In this document: positions 12,017 to 22,099 of the stretch, in pieces | Numbering within the stretch: position 1 is the stretch's first letter | How the letters are laid out: each line of letters starts with the position of its first letter | Source of the DNA: Fragilaria crotonensis | Lineage: Eukaryota; Bacillariophyta; Fragilariophyceae; Fragilariales; Fragilariaceae | Length of the DNA: 64,000 nt | Assembly: GCA_022925895.1 (NCBI GenBank) | Contig: JAKSYS010000133.1 | Span: 1 to 64,000, forward strand | Direction of reading: 5' to 3' | The notes under the pieces: model-generated | Told to the model about the DNA's origin: nothing | Seen by the model: the letters and a program-made list of their open reading frames with translations, nothing else | The model's database searches: none | Position numbers and translations under genes: made by a program

Positions 12017-12573
12017 CGGGCAGGTGAGATGAAAGGTCCATCTGTGTTGTGACTTGTGACTTGTCGGATGCTACTGTGCTACTTATCATAAATAGTAGTT
12101 CATCGAGTGAGCATTCAGAAGTGTGACGTACGCCAAGTACCACACTGCTACATAGTACGACGATACTACAGTAAAACGTTTACAACACTTTATACTGTAC
12201 ACCAGTACTTGTAGCTCATACTACGGTAGTACCAGAGTGCTCAGTGCTCAAGTAGCGAGCAACTCCATGGTACAAGTACTACTAGTACAAGTACAGCTGT
12301 ACTGCTTGTACATACTTGTGCATAATTGTTTTCATTGCATAAATACTGTGCATAGAGATTGGTACAGTACGCCATATACTTCAGAGTACCTGCTAACACC
12401 GGCCGTTGAGTCCTACGACACGTCCGAAATGAGCATACGACTACGGCTACTGTATAAGTGGTACCGATACCACTGGCACTTCATGCTACTGGCGCAAAGG
12501 GAAAATTCGACGTCGTTCCACGGATCACAATCACGACAACAACAAGAACAGTAACAAACAACAAGGAACAACG
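12017..12573. promoter_or_regulatory. Divergent intergenic region with dense GTAC palindromes
   Basis: Separates the minus-strand GT32-like gene from the plus-strand coiled-coil gene, so it must contain both promoters. Nine GTAC tetranucleotides fall between 12197 and 12311 (115 bp), where chance predicts fewer than one. No TATA or initiator could be assigned with confidence. Confidence 0.4.
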
Positions 12574-13506
12574 ATGAAAGTATTTATAAAGCAAGCACAA
12601 TTATCGTTCCTTCTCTTGACAATACTGGCATCACACCAGTTATCAGTGCAGCTTGTTCACGCCCGACCTTTCAGTCCCTTTCTTGTGCCTCGCGGTGGTG
12701 GAGGAGATGGACGAGGTGGAAGCAAGGGCGAGCCTCCTACAACTGGTACTGGAAGCACGACAACCACCACCACATTGGGCCAACGAATTGAAGAAAGTGT
12801 CAAATCGATCGAACCACAATTACAAAACTTGGCCACATCCATACAACATAAACGAGAAATTACCAAACGATGTGATGAGATGGACCAGCAAACAACCCTG
12901 ACATTGAAGGATTTGGATATGGACCTGTTCAAATTATCAATCCATGCCATGATTCTACCTCCGGGACTGTTGCCTCGAGGAGGACCCTATCAGTATTTGC
13001 ACGATCAAGTCTTGAGTCTCAAAGTGGATGCCGTGCAGATGCATTCCAAATTGAAACAGTACATTGCCATGATGAACGAATCTTTAACGTTATTACAGAA
13101 ACTGGTCGATGCCGTTGAACGGATCAAGAAGGATCTCCTCCAATTGTCCAAAAAGGAACGACGACTGCGATGGAACCGAGGACAACTTTTGAAATATGAA
13201 GCTGAATTACAAAAGGATGCACAAGAATTGAAAGAATTGACACTGTCCACGGCAGTACGAGTGGAAGAACTCGAACGGAAAGCCAATCAAGACGTTTGGA
13301 AGGACTTTATGGAGACGGCCACTGTCGTTCAAGGGAAAGCCAAAAGTATTGATCAATTCGTCAAGAACATGAGGGCGAATCATAATCATGATGATGCTGC
13401 TACTGCTGCGAATCAAATTGTCGATTTTCTTACTCCACCTTCAATCGTCATGGAGGAACCGATCGAAATTCAAGTCGAGATGACTACATTTCATTACAAT
13501 GGATAA
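12574..13506 (+). CDS. Secreted or organellar coiled-coil protein of unknown function
   Basis: 310 residues from a clear ATG. A cleavable-looking hydrophobic leader (about residues 9-28, ending LVHARPF) is followed by a Gly-rich and Thr-rich linker, then long amphipathic helices with heptad-like Leu/Lys/Glu spacing (about 70-270). The sequence LVHARPFSPF places Phe shortly after the presumed cleavage site, so plastid targeting is possible but weaker than for its neighbours. No enzyme motif is visible. It is divergently arranged with the GT32-like gene. I do not recognise a family. Confidence 0.65.
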   Translation: MKVFIKQAQLSFLLLTILASHQLSVQLVHARPFSPFLVPRGGGGDGRGGSKGEPPTTGTGSTTTTTTLGQRIEESVKSIEPQLQNLATSIQHKREITKRCDEMDQQTTLTLKDLDMDLFKLSIHAMILPPGLLPRGGPYQYLHDQVLSLKVDAVQMHSKLKQYIAMMNESLTLLQKLVDAVERIKKDLLQLSKKERRLRWNRGQLLKYEAELQKDAQELKELTLSTAVRVEELERKANQDVWKDFMETATVVQGKAKSIDQFVKNMRANHNHDDAATAANQIVDFLTPPSIVMEEPIEIQVEMTTFHYNG

Positions 13507-13822
13507 ATGAATTGTGGATTATTGCTATTTATTTTCACAACTTGTTACAAATCACTGTGGACTACCAGTATCTAGTGTTTGTACAGCTTGTTGTGGACCC
13601 TAAATTGTGAGCTTTCTATGATGAAAAGGAAGTGTCCGCTTTTGAAATGATGAACAGGGAACTTCGAACCATCACGGAAACAACGCTTTATGAATTGGCG
13701 CGCCACGAGGCGTACTACGCCACGATTGTCCTGACTTTCATGACCTATTTCTTTCTCCGATCCACGCGCGCTGAGGTGGTTTGCTGAGGTGGCATCAGCA
13801 GCATAAGCTGGCAACAAACAAC

Positions 13823-13854
<32 letters not shown>

Positions 13855-15742
13855 ACAGCATCAACACCAGCGAACAGTGTCAGAAGCGTAAGAGGCATGC
13901 CGCAACTGGTACGTTCATTCCTGTATCTGTCGTCGTAGTGGTGGTGGAATTTGAGGTTGTAGGACCTCCCCGGAGAACATGGATCGGTCCTAGCGCGAGA
14001 CCCATTCCAATACTCGGATATATCCAGCCATTGCTCCGAGTCAATCCCAGAGCTCGTTCGAAACAGCCCTTTCCTCCGAATTCGTTTGGGTCATGAAGAA
14101 GTTCTCATTGAGTCACTCGTTGGGGACAACCAAGTTGGAGGATGAATGTAACGGACAATGGAATTAGCGGAGCGCAGATCCTCTTGCAAAGTCCGATTAT
14201 TGAACCATGCCAACAACATTACCGTCGACAATTTACTTCGTACTGGCTAGTGGGTACACGGGGCTCTCGAGTCTTGTTTATTTCGGGTGAGAGGTACGAC
14301 TCGTTTGTCATATGCCGTACTCGCATAAACATAGTATCTGGACAACCAAAATTACGAGAGTAGCTGGACGGATTTAGAAACCGCTAATTTCACCACATAC
14401 ATGCACGAAGATTGACGATTTCGGTAACTACCGGTAGAGAGTAGTACTACGCCCTGAAACATATGGGGTTACCGTAGCTTGTTTGTGGTTAGGTGGGACA
14501 GTTCAAAAGATGAGGCGAGTTAAAATTTTGGAAATTTTTTGGGAATGTAAACTTTCGCTTCGTAATTAAATTGCACATTTTTATATCATGTCAACAAAAG
14601 CAACGAACGACAGTACTGCTTCTTTGACACTGTTAGTACTTGTTGGTATGCCGGTAATCTAATATTCTGTCAAATTTGCAGTCAAATATCCAACTTTTGC
14701 ATTTCTCGCGGCCACTTCAAAGTCCACATGGTCACAGTCAATTTTGATTATAGAAGTGCGTTCACGTCGCAATAATTTAATCCTACGGCACCTTCCATAC
14801 AAAAAATTACATGCTACTAATTTAATCGCACTAACGGTCGCAAAAGCATGCGTTCAATTACGAACCACGAAATATTCCTGCTGTCCATGTCGACTGCAAT
14901 TCGAATGTAATCATTGCTGAATAGATAAATTCCAAGATGGCAGACTCCTAGAATAGACCCTTCCGATGTATTTGTAACGTGAAGAAAAACTTGTTCCGAC
15001 TTGAGATTGTCAAAGGGACTCAATTTGCCACACTAGTGACTGAATGTCCAGTTACTATGTTTAAAATCTCGAAAAATAAAATTAGACCACTCATAACTCC
15101 ATCAATATACACTGTATCACTGCTTTGAGTAGCTGAAAAGAAAGCCCTTTATGAGATCTTCAATTTGCTGCCGTTAGAAGTTGTGTATGAAGTGTGCCGA
15201 TACAGCGAATAATTTTTCTAGTCCAGGTACTATGTTTATGCTTGTATGCTGGGACAAACCGTAGGTGTAACGACTGCTAACAGAAGCGGAATCGCTTTAC
15301 GACGTACCATGTACCAGGTCCTGTAGTACGACCCATCTGCTATGCACCACTGTGGTGTGCGAATGGTATGGCACGTAAGCGAATGAACAAACAAGGATTC
15401 TATCGCGGTCACAGGTCACAGCATCACAATCACAAGGCACGAGTCGAGCAATCCATGTCCCACAGAAAACGGAAACCTAATTCGCATAGCCCACGAACCA
15501 AATGTACCGGTACATGGACGAGGGCGAATGGACGAAGGGGAAAGGAAAGGTTTGCACTCCGAAGCGCGTAACATTCAACCACAAGCAGACTCCTGGAGAT
15601 CAATGTCTGGGCGAAATGGCAAGATTGATCGATACAGTTGTGCCCTGTCCCAAATGTTAAAGGCTCACAATTACTTTCGACCACCAAACATTTGGTACTC
15701 AGTGCAACAACAGCTGGCCTAGATCAATTTTGTGACTCAATC
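13507..15742. other. Long non-coding stretch
   Basis: About 2.2 kb with no supported gene. It contains a (GA)14 microsatellite, a moderately AT-rich block (about 14,500-15,250) and short frames without recognisable products. A 67-codon Arg/Lys-rich frame at 15368-15571 looks like noise. Confidence 0.5.
13827..13854. repeat. (GA)14 microsatellite
   Basis: Fourteen uninterrupted GA dinucleotides flanked by ACAACT and ACAGCA. Confidence 0.95.
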
Positions 15743-16321
15743 ATGACAGGTGCGTTCAAAAACGAGTGGGCTCACGGTGGAGGCGGTGCGTGTGGAAAAT
15801 GCCACGTTGATACTGGTGGAAGTATGAAATGTGCGAGACTCTTTGGCGGTGCGATTGAAACATACATCGTGTACGAGTATACCCACGAAGGTTCCAGCGC
15901 GGCGGTAAGTGTAAACAAGGATGGCCCCACGTTCACTACGACGATTAGCAAAGGAGTTGCTCTCGTGAAGCTTATTATCGAAGGAGAACAATCCCGGGAC
16001 AGCGGAAGGCAGAGCATTCCTTATTGCTGCGACTGTTATGCCGCGTTCAAGAACCCGAACTCCAGTAACCGTTTGGAAAGTCTTGGCTTTGCCATGGTGG
16101 GCAAAGGATACTTTGTGAGCAAGTCAGGCAAGTTCCAGCGATTCTTTCCTAGTATTGAGGAATTCCTTGTTCAGAAGAGGTACAGGACTCAGGAGGAAGT
16201 TGATAGGATGACAGACGACGACTGCAGGAATACATTGATTGTTGAAAATATCACAGCTGGAATGGGTAATGCAGCACAAATGCAAGGATCGACTGATGCG
16301 CAGCTTATGGGAATGCACTGA
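15743..16321 (+). CDS. Hypothetical Cys-rich protein
   Basis: 192 residues from the first in-frame ATG; the open frame continues upstream to a TTG at 15638, so an upstream exon is possible. It has a Gly-rich start with CGKCHVDTGGSMKC and a later YCCDCYAAF cluster, a CxxC pair plus a CCxC group that could together bind a metal ion (inference). Between them lies a predicted beta-rich stretch (ETYIVYEYTHEG...TFTTTISKGVALVKLII). The C-terminal part, from KFQRFFPSIEEF to the QEEVDRMTDDDC block, looks helical. I do not recognise the family; composition and the uninterrupted frame support real coding. Confidence 0.5.
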   Translation: MTGAFKNEWAHGGGGACGKCHVDTGGSMKCARLFGGAIETYIVYEYTHEGSSAAVSVNKDGPTFTTTISKGVALVKLIIEGEQSRDSGRQSIPYCCDCYAAFKNPNSSNRLESLGFAMVGKGYFVSKSGKFQRFFPSIEEFLVQKRYRTQEEVDRMTDDDCRNTLIVENITAGMGNAAQMQGSTDAQLMGMH

Positions 16322-17329
16322 GAGGTAGGCAGGAGCCCCTTTGGCGGGAGATCAGATTCAAACAAATGACGAAGCAGCACTACTAGTAGAGTAAGCAAGG
16401 AAACCGAGGAGGGTATAAAAATACAAGACAACAAGACGACGATAGGACTTGACAAATAGCTTCTGTTCAAAGAACTAGATAAAATAGTTTCTCCCCAAAC
16501 CATCTAATTGATAATTAACTTCAGTGAATAGGACTGCCTATAGTAACTGTCGCTACTTAAACACCTCCCTAAGCCATACGTCCAGTGACCTCAATGCTCG
16601 CTCTAAAGCATCATATCTGAAGTGTTCGTTGTCAACGGCAGCAAGTAATCCGGTTCCAGGCAACTGGAAAGCACTTTGATCCACGAATGCAAGGCTTAAG
16701 GACGCGCTTGCTTACCACCTGGGCAAGCATGCTTCTGAGCTCCGCATCGGTGTGGTCTATTTGACTAAGGCTGTCCTTGAATCCAGAGAAGGAGGAAGGG
16801 AGCCATCACACGACTTGTCATATTCATCCAACAGCTGCCGCAGCTCAAATACATATTCGGCGGATGACCGATTGGCAGAAATCTGTCGGTGTTATTGGAA
16901 ATGCAGGAAAATGGTCAGTTCTATCGGTAGCACTAATTATGACTACCCAGGGCGAACGAATTGCAGAATGTGCCAGATGGATAGAGCTACGATGACAAAA
17001 ATTGGTGACGTCCATACATCAATAATGGAAAGCTAGCGTAGAGATTCCTTTCGCGCCGTTTTGAATGTGTCAGAAGATGGCGATTATTGCATTCAGCTTT
17101 GTTGTCGCCGTTGGATCCAGCCCACGAGCCCACATTCTCGAAGATCGTTGTGTATTCTAATATGGTTGTCCTGCCATTAGCACATGAGGGTAAGACCTGG
17201 TACAATTGTATTCCATGTCCCAAGTACTCGCTAGTACAAATAGGACGCGTGTATAATATACTACTGTGCATACTGTTTGGCAAGAATAAGAATATGATAA
17301 CCTATATATCCTGCAATTCTGATGGCAGA
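16322..17329. other. Intergenic region with a possible decayed coding fragment
   Basis: No intact gene. At about 16,690-16,800 one frame reads KDALAYHLGKHASELRIGVV, coding-like and helical, but it is bounded by a stop and by frame loss, so it may be a remnant of a larger gene. The rest shows nothing identifiable. Confidence 0.35.
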
Positions 17330-18502
17330 TCAGGAGGATCCCATCTTTGGATGATCAAAAACTTTTAACGCGTCCCGAATGCGTGACCCAAGCGGCTCCT
17401 GAGGTTCTGGAAAGATGTTGGGACCATTCAAACGCCAGGACATGCGATTCATAACAAGCTTCCAAATGTCGCGAGTCTTCGCTGGATGGACCCAAAAAAT
17501 TTGAGACGGTTGCATCCGAATCACGTGGAGTGGTTCTGGAAAATCAAACACTCGCATGCCGACATCATGATCTTCCATCTTTTCGTACCAGGGTTCCGAC
17601 AGAATCGATTTGGAGGATACCCATCTGGCAAGATCCTTGCTCAAGACATAGAATGGTCCCATCATGTAGATTTGGATCATGTTTCGACTTGACAAATAGT
17701 GAACTATGGATGGTCCATCTGGAGCAATTCGACTTCCACGCCAAAAGGCCTTGTCCCATAAAGTTCCAGCATAGATGCGTTCCCCTCCCATGGGCAAATA
17801 CTTGTTGGCAAAGTCAAAGAATAAATCAGTCAAAATGTAAGTGTCGGTATCAGCCTTGATGACATAATCAAAATCATATTTCTCCGCGATCTGTGATGCA
17901 TACTTGAACCATGTGGCTGACTTTCCCTCACTCATGTTTTCCCGTATATTCAATATTGTTATATCAGCATCTTGCGGATGTGATTGGATGTGTTGGTAGT
18001 ATGCTTCCCGGTTGACCACGGACGTAGTGGTATCATCCTGGCTTGGTAGCAGTTCCGTAGGAAGCGTTTCATTGTCAAACCCGGCCACGAATGTGTAAAT
18101 AAACTCACACATCGACGTGTCCTTCTTTGGATTCATAGTCATGGTCGTTTCGGGATCATCCTCATCGTCAAGAAACCAATAAAGAGGACATATTCTTGGA
18201 TCGGCAATCAACTCGAAATACTGGCGATGTTGCTCCCGTATTTCAGCAGTTTTTGAGTGTGGGTGATCTAGTATTCCGAAGGAGTAAAATCCCACCAGAA
18301 AGCGGGGCCTGGTTCGGTTCTCGGTCGATTTCAAGGATCGATCTTTGAATAGGATACTTCCGGAAGCACTACTGAGCCACGACCTTGCACTGTATTGAAA
18401 CGTGGATTGGAGGGACTTTTCGGCACTCCAGAGAATGGCCACAACTAATCCAATTCGAAACCCAATTGATCGTGTGATAAAAGCCTTTCTATTCATGCTC
18501 AT
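17330..18502 (-). CDS. GT31-like (beta-1,3-galactosyltransferase family) glycosyltransferase, copy 1
   Basis: 390 residues from ATG 18502. A type II anchor (residues about 10-26, IGFRIGLVVAILWSA) and stem precede a GT31-type catalytic domain: RFLVGFYSFG, REQHRQYF, then WFKYASQIAEKYDFDYVIKADTDTY... with DTD at the DxD position. YVLSKDLARWV and the EDHDVGMRVFDFPEP block follow, matching the family's late acidic motif. It would transfer a sugar to glycoprotein or glycolipid in the Golgi; the specificity is unknown. The open frame extends upstream to a TTG at 18547, and the extension contains CTAATCTCTGCAG, which looks like a branch point and acceptor, so a 5' leader intron is likely. It is intact, unlike its downstream paralogue at 19912-21110. 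Confidence 0.75.
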   Translation of the reverse strand: MSMNRKAFITRSIGFRIGLVVAILWSAEKSLQSTFQYSARSWLSSASGSILFKDRSLKSTENRTRPRFLVGFYSFGILDHPHSKTAEIREQHRQYFELIADPRICPLYWFLDDEDDPETTMTMNPKKDTSMCEFIYTFVAGFDNETLPTELLPSQDDTTTSVVNREAYYQHIQSHPQDADITILNIRENMSEGKSATWFKYASQIAEKYDFDYVIKADTDTYILTDLFFDFANKYLPMGGERIYAGTLWDKAFWRGSRIAPDGPSIVHYLSSRNMIQIYMMGPFYVLSKDLARWVSSKSILSEPWYEKMEDHDVGMRVFDFPEPLHVIRMQPSQIFWVHPAKTRDIWKLVMNRMSWRLNGPNIFPEPQEPLGSRIRDALKVFDHPKMGSS

Positions 18503-19431
18503 GCTCAGCAGCACCCTGCAGAGATTAGAGATGTGCACAAACGTCAATAAAGAGAAAACGATCCTTCAAGATTTCGGAATGGAGTAGCTTGTCAAAACGA
18601 AGTACAAAACCACTCCCACCGATGTAGAAACCGGTTGAAGTGACCCATTTCGAATGACTGCACTGCTCCATGACGAGAGAGGGTGCATGCTATGCGGATG
18701 TCATAATATGAAAAATGTATTGCATTTGACATAGCGTGCGTATCGTGTATGTCGTATGTCATATCAAATTCGGTGGTGGTCAAGTACAATACTCGGTACA
18801 CTGGTACACTACTACTGTAGATTATGTATTTCGCGGTACAAGTACGTGGTACCAGTACCTGGGAGCACGAACGCAGGAGGTCGTTCCGTTTTATGTATGC
18901 ATATACGCGTGCAGAAAAGGTCGGTGCACGTTGGTTCTACGGAACTACGTCAATACTCAGTCCAACTACTCGAGGAGCTCGAGTACCTGGTACATGTTTT
19001 CGTAACGGTACAATCAGCACTCAGATTCCTTACACATTCCCATTCGAGAAAATTCGGCATCTGGAAAGTTTCAACTACTGTAGCTAGTAGAGAGAGCCAA
19101 GTTCGAGACATGGTTTTGATGAACGTGGTGCGGCACCGATAGCAGCACCTCAACAATCACGTGAGAACACGTGGCGAAACAACAGCAGGCTCTGTCCCCC
19201 ATGGCGGGTTTAAGCTTTGTCAAGTCGGGCTCAACCCAGGACAAGCAACGAGAACGTCAAATACATGTATGGCGGTATGGCCCATCCCGTATATCCTGCG
19301 GAACTGTACCCGGTTGCCGCCGAGGCGCGAAGAGTCCCCGCGGCTTCCGTCGTACCCCCACAGGCGATGGCGGCATCCTATCGCGAGGAGTTGCTGTTGA
19401 ATTACGCAGCCCAGCACAGTCAAACCCGTGA
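18503..19431. other. Intergenic region between GT31 copies, GTAC-rich
   Basis: Palindromic GTAC clusters are dense at about 18,780-18,995. A frame at 19217-19438 (VYPAELYPVAAEARRVP) has coding-like composition and may belong with the retroelement scrap that follows, but it lacks a recognisable motif. Confidence 0.4.
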
Positions 19432-19818
19432 TTGGTAATGTCCATACTACTGCACCGCCTAATGCGATACCTGGACATGCCGGGGGAAGAGGAATCCGGG
19501 TACCACAACAATGGTCTCGAACCCTTGGTGGACATCATACCCCATCAGTACCCCACTGTCGAGGTGCCAGGAATGGCATTCCACCTGATTGGGAACCCTG
19601 TCCGAGTACATACACCCTGGACACCCAATCAGCGCCCATCGTAGCTATGGCGCCACAGGTTCACGCCTCGCAACACGGCGTCCCTCTTCACGACCTTCAA
19701 TCCAAAGGGTAGCATCACCATCTCCAATCTCGAGCTCACCGGCATCAATACCCACTGTGTCATCCTCGCACAGACACGCTCTGCGGCCGAACGCACAACG
19801 TCCGAAGTTCTAGCTTGA
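19432..19818 (+). mobile_element. Retroelement remnant (RT-associated, RNase H-like region)
   Basis: One frame, interrupted by a single in-frame TAG at 19642-19644, reads GNPVRVHTPWTPNQRPS, then LWRHRFTPRN, then FTTFNPKGSITISNLELTG. It ends at TGA 19816-19818. The LWRH...NPkGxiTxSdLEL arrangement is one I associate with the region after reverse transcriptase in fungal and algal retroelements. No LTRs or other domains surround it. It sits between the two GT31 paralogues. Family-level assignment rests on remembered pattern only. Confidence 0.4.
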
Positions 19819-19911
19819 CCATGAGTAGTATACTCTTCATGCTGAGTTCGACAAGGATATGAATACGCCAATGTAAACTCTCTGCAATGTCCATCGCCGC
19901 TCAGAATGGGG

Positions 19912-21110
19912 TCAACTCTTTGCCTGCTCCAGGACTCGTAAAGCGTCCAGAATGCGTGATCCAGGCGCCTCATCAGGTTCTGGAAAGATGTTGGTACCAT
20001 TCATGCGCCAGGACATGCGATTCATGACCATCTCCCACACCTCGCGAGTTTTCGCTGGATGGACCCAGAAAATTTGGGACGGTTGCGTCCAAATCACGTT
20101 GATTGGTTCTGGAAAATTAAGCACTCGCATGCCCACATCATGATCTTCAATCTTTTCATACCAGCGTTCATTTACAAATGTCTTGGAAGACACCCATTTG
20201 GCCAGATCCTTACTCAAAACATAGAATTGTCCCACCATGTACACTTTGACCATGTCTCGACTTGCCATATGGTGAACTAAGGATGGTCCATCGGGAGCGA
20301 ATCGACTCCCTTTCCAGAATGCCTTATCTCTTAATTTTCCAGCATAGATGCGTTCCCCTCCCATGGGCAAATACTTGTTGGCAAAGTCAAAGAATAAGTC
20401 AGTCAAAATGTACGTGTCTGTATCAGCCTTGATGACATAATCAAAATCATATTTCTCCATGATTTGTGATGCATACTTGAACCACGATTGTGACTTTCCT
20501 CATTCATATTTTCTTGTATATTCAAGACTGTTATATCCGAATCTTGTGGATGTGATTGGATGTGCTGGTAGTATGCTTCACGGTTGACAAGAGACGTTGT
20601 GTTATCATCCTGACGTGGCAGTAGTTCTGTAGGAAGCGATGCATCGTCCATTCCAGCCACAAATGTGTAAACAAACTGACACAACGACGTGTCGTTCTTT
20701 GGACTCGTAGTCATGTTCGTTTTGGGAGCACCCTCATCGTCAAGAAACCAATGTAAAGGACATATTCTTGGATCGGCAATCAATTCAAAAAACTTGCGAT
20801 GTTGTTCCCGTATTGCTATTGTGTTTGAGTTGTCTTTATCTTGTATTCCGTAGGAAAAGAACCCCACCAGATAGCGGGCCTTGGTTCGTTTCTTGGTCGA
20901 TTTCAAGGCTCGATCGTCGAATCGGATACTTCCGGAAGAACTACTGAGCCACGACCTTGCACTGTATTGCACCGTGGTTTGCATGGAATTATTGGCACTC
21001 CAGACAAAGGCCACAACAAATCCAAGCTGAAACCAGATGGATCGTCGGATCTGCAGCTTCCCATTCATGCTCAGCAGTACCCTGCAGAGATTAGAGATGT
21101 GAGCAGACAT
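19912..21110 (-). pseudogene. GT31-like glycosyltransferase, copy 2, single-base frameshift
   Basis: A tandem paralogue of the gene at 17330-18502, closely similar in DNA across the whole length. The N-terminal frame (ATG 21110, anchor GFVVAFVWSANNS) runs out of frame at about 20,497-20,500: copy 1 has CTTTCCCTCAC and copy 2 CTTTCCTCAT, one C fewer. After the break the other frame resumes with EKYDFDYVIKADTDTY and continues to a stop at 19912, with the DTD and EDHDVGMRV motifs preserved. This is either a recent pseudogene or a homopolymer error in the assembly. The CTAATCTCTGCAG string is also conserved just upstream of the N-terminus, supporting a shared 5' leader intron. Confidence 0.75.
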
Positions 21111-22099
21111 CAATAATGATCAATGGATCCTTCAAGATTTCGGAATGGTGTCGCTTTAGCGAAACGAAGTATGTCTATCAACTCCCAGCGACGAAGAAGT
21201 GACCCAGCTCGAATGACTGAAGTTTGTTGGACTCAGGCTGCAGAGTGCAGAGTGAACCAAATCCTGCATGTACCTTGCATCCTTGTACTCTATGTAGTAC
21301 ATATAGCGTACATCATGATCAGTACATTACAATCGATAAAGTATTGCATAGGACGCTGAACGCCCGTAAGTGGGAATCGAGTTCCGGTAGCAGGCGGCCT
21401 ATGAATTTCCGTTCTACTGGAGTTATGCTGTGCTCTCAATACTTAGCCTTATACGGGATTGGATTCGCGAAGTTTCTGTTTTCAAGACAAAATTTCTCCT
21501 ATGTGGAATGTGGACACATCTGATAGCTTCATTCTAACTGCACCAAATTATTTCATCTCTCATAATACTACGTACTTGTAGCTATGTAGTACGTAGTACT
21601 GTACGTAGTATGCGTGCGATATCCCTGTCGTCACTGCTCCAGTACTAGTACCATCGTAGGATGAAGAGAAGTCCTGATTGGCGGATCGACGTCCCTTTAC
21701 GCAATCTAATCTAATCAAGTTGTCGACACTCCCGGTACGACACTCCGTAAATTGTTCCACATCAATACTTCTGTTCCTGACTGTGGTTGCACTCTTGCGT
21801 GTGTGCATCCATCCATCCATGGTCCGACCACGCCACCGAGTGACTGCATGCATACAAGGTATCAGGCATCAGTGACTCCTCGTTGCGTGTGACAGTGTGG
21901 TCCTTCATCTCGTTGTTACCTACTATCATACTACTCATTGCTTCGCCGAGGTCAGGAGTTCTACTGCTACTGGCTTACAGGTTCTAGTAGTCTTTCGCTA
22001 CTGCCGCAACAGTACCGTCTCTTCCTTGCAATACATACCAGTTCTGGAACATCGGAGTAACTTAGAGTGTCAATAGTATATCAACAATCCATCGCAACC
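21111..22099. other. Intergenic region
   Basis: No supported gene. GTAC palindromes cluster at about 21,570-21,660. The last 200 bp are the presumed leader of the TPR gene. Confidence 0.5.
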
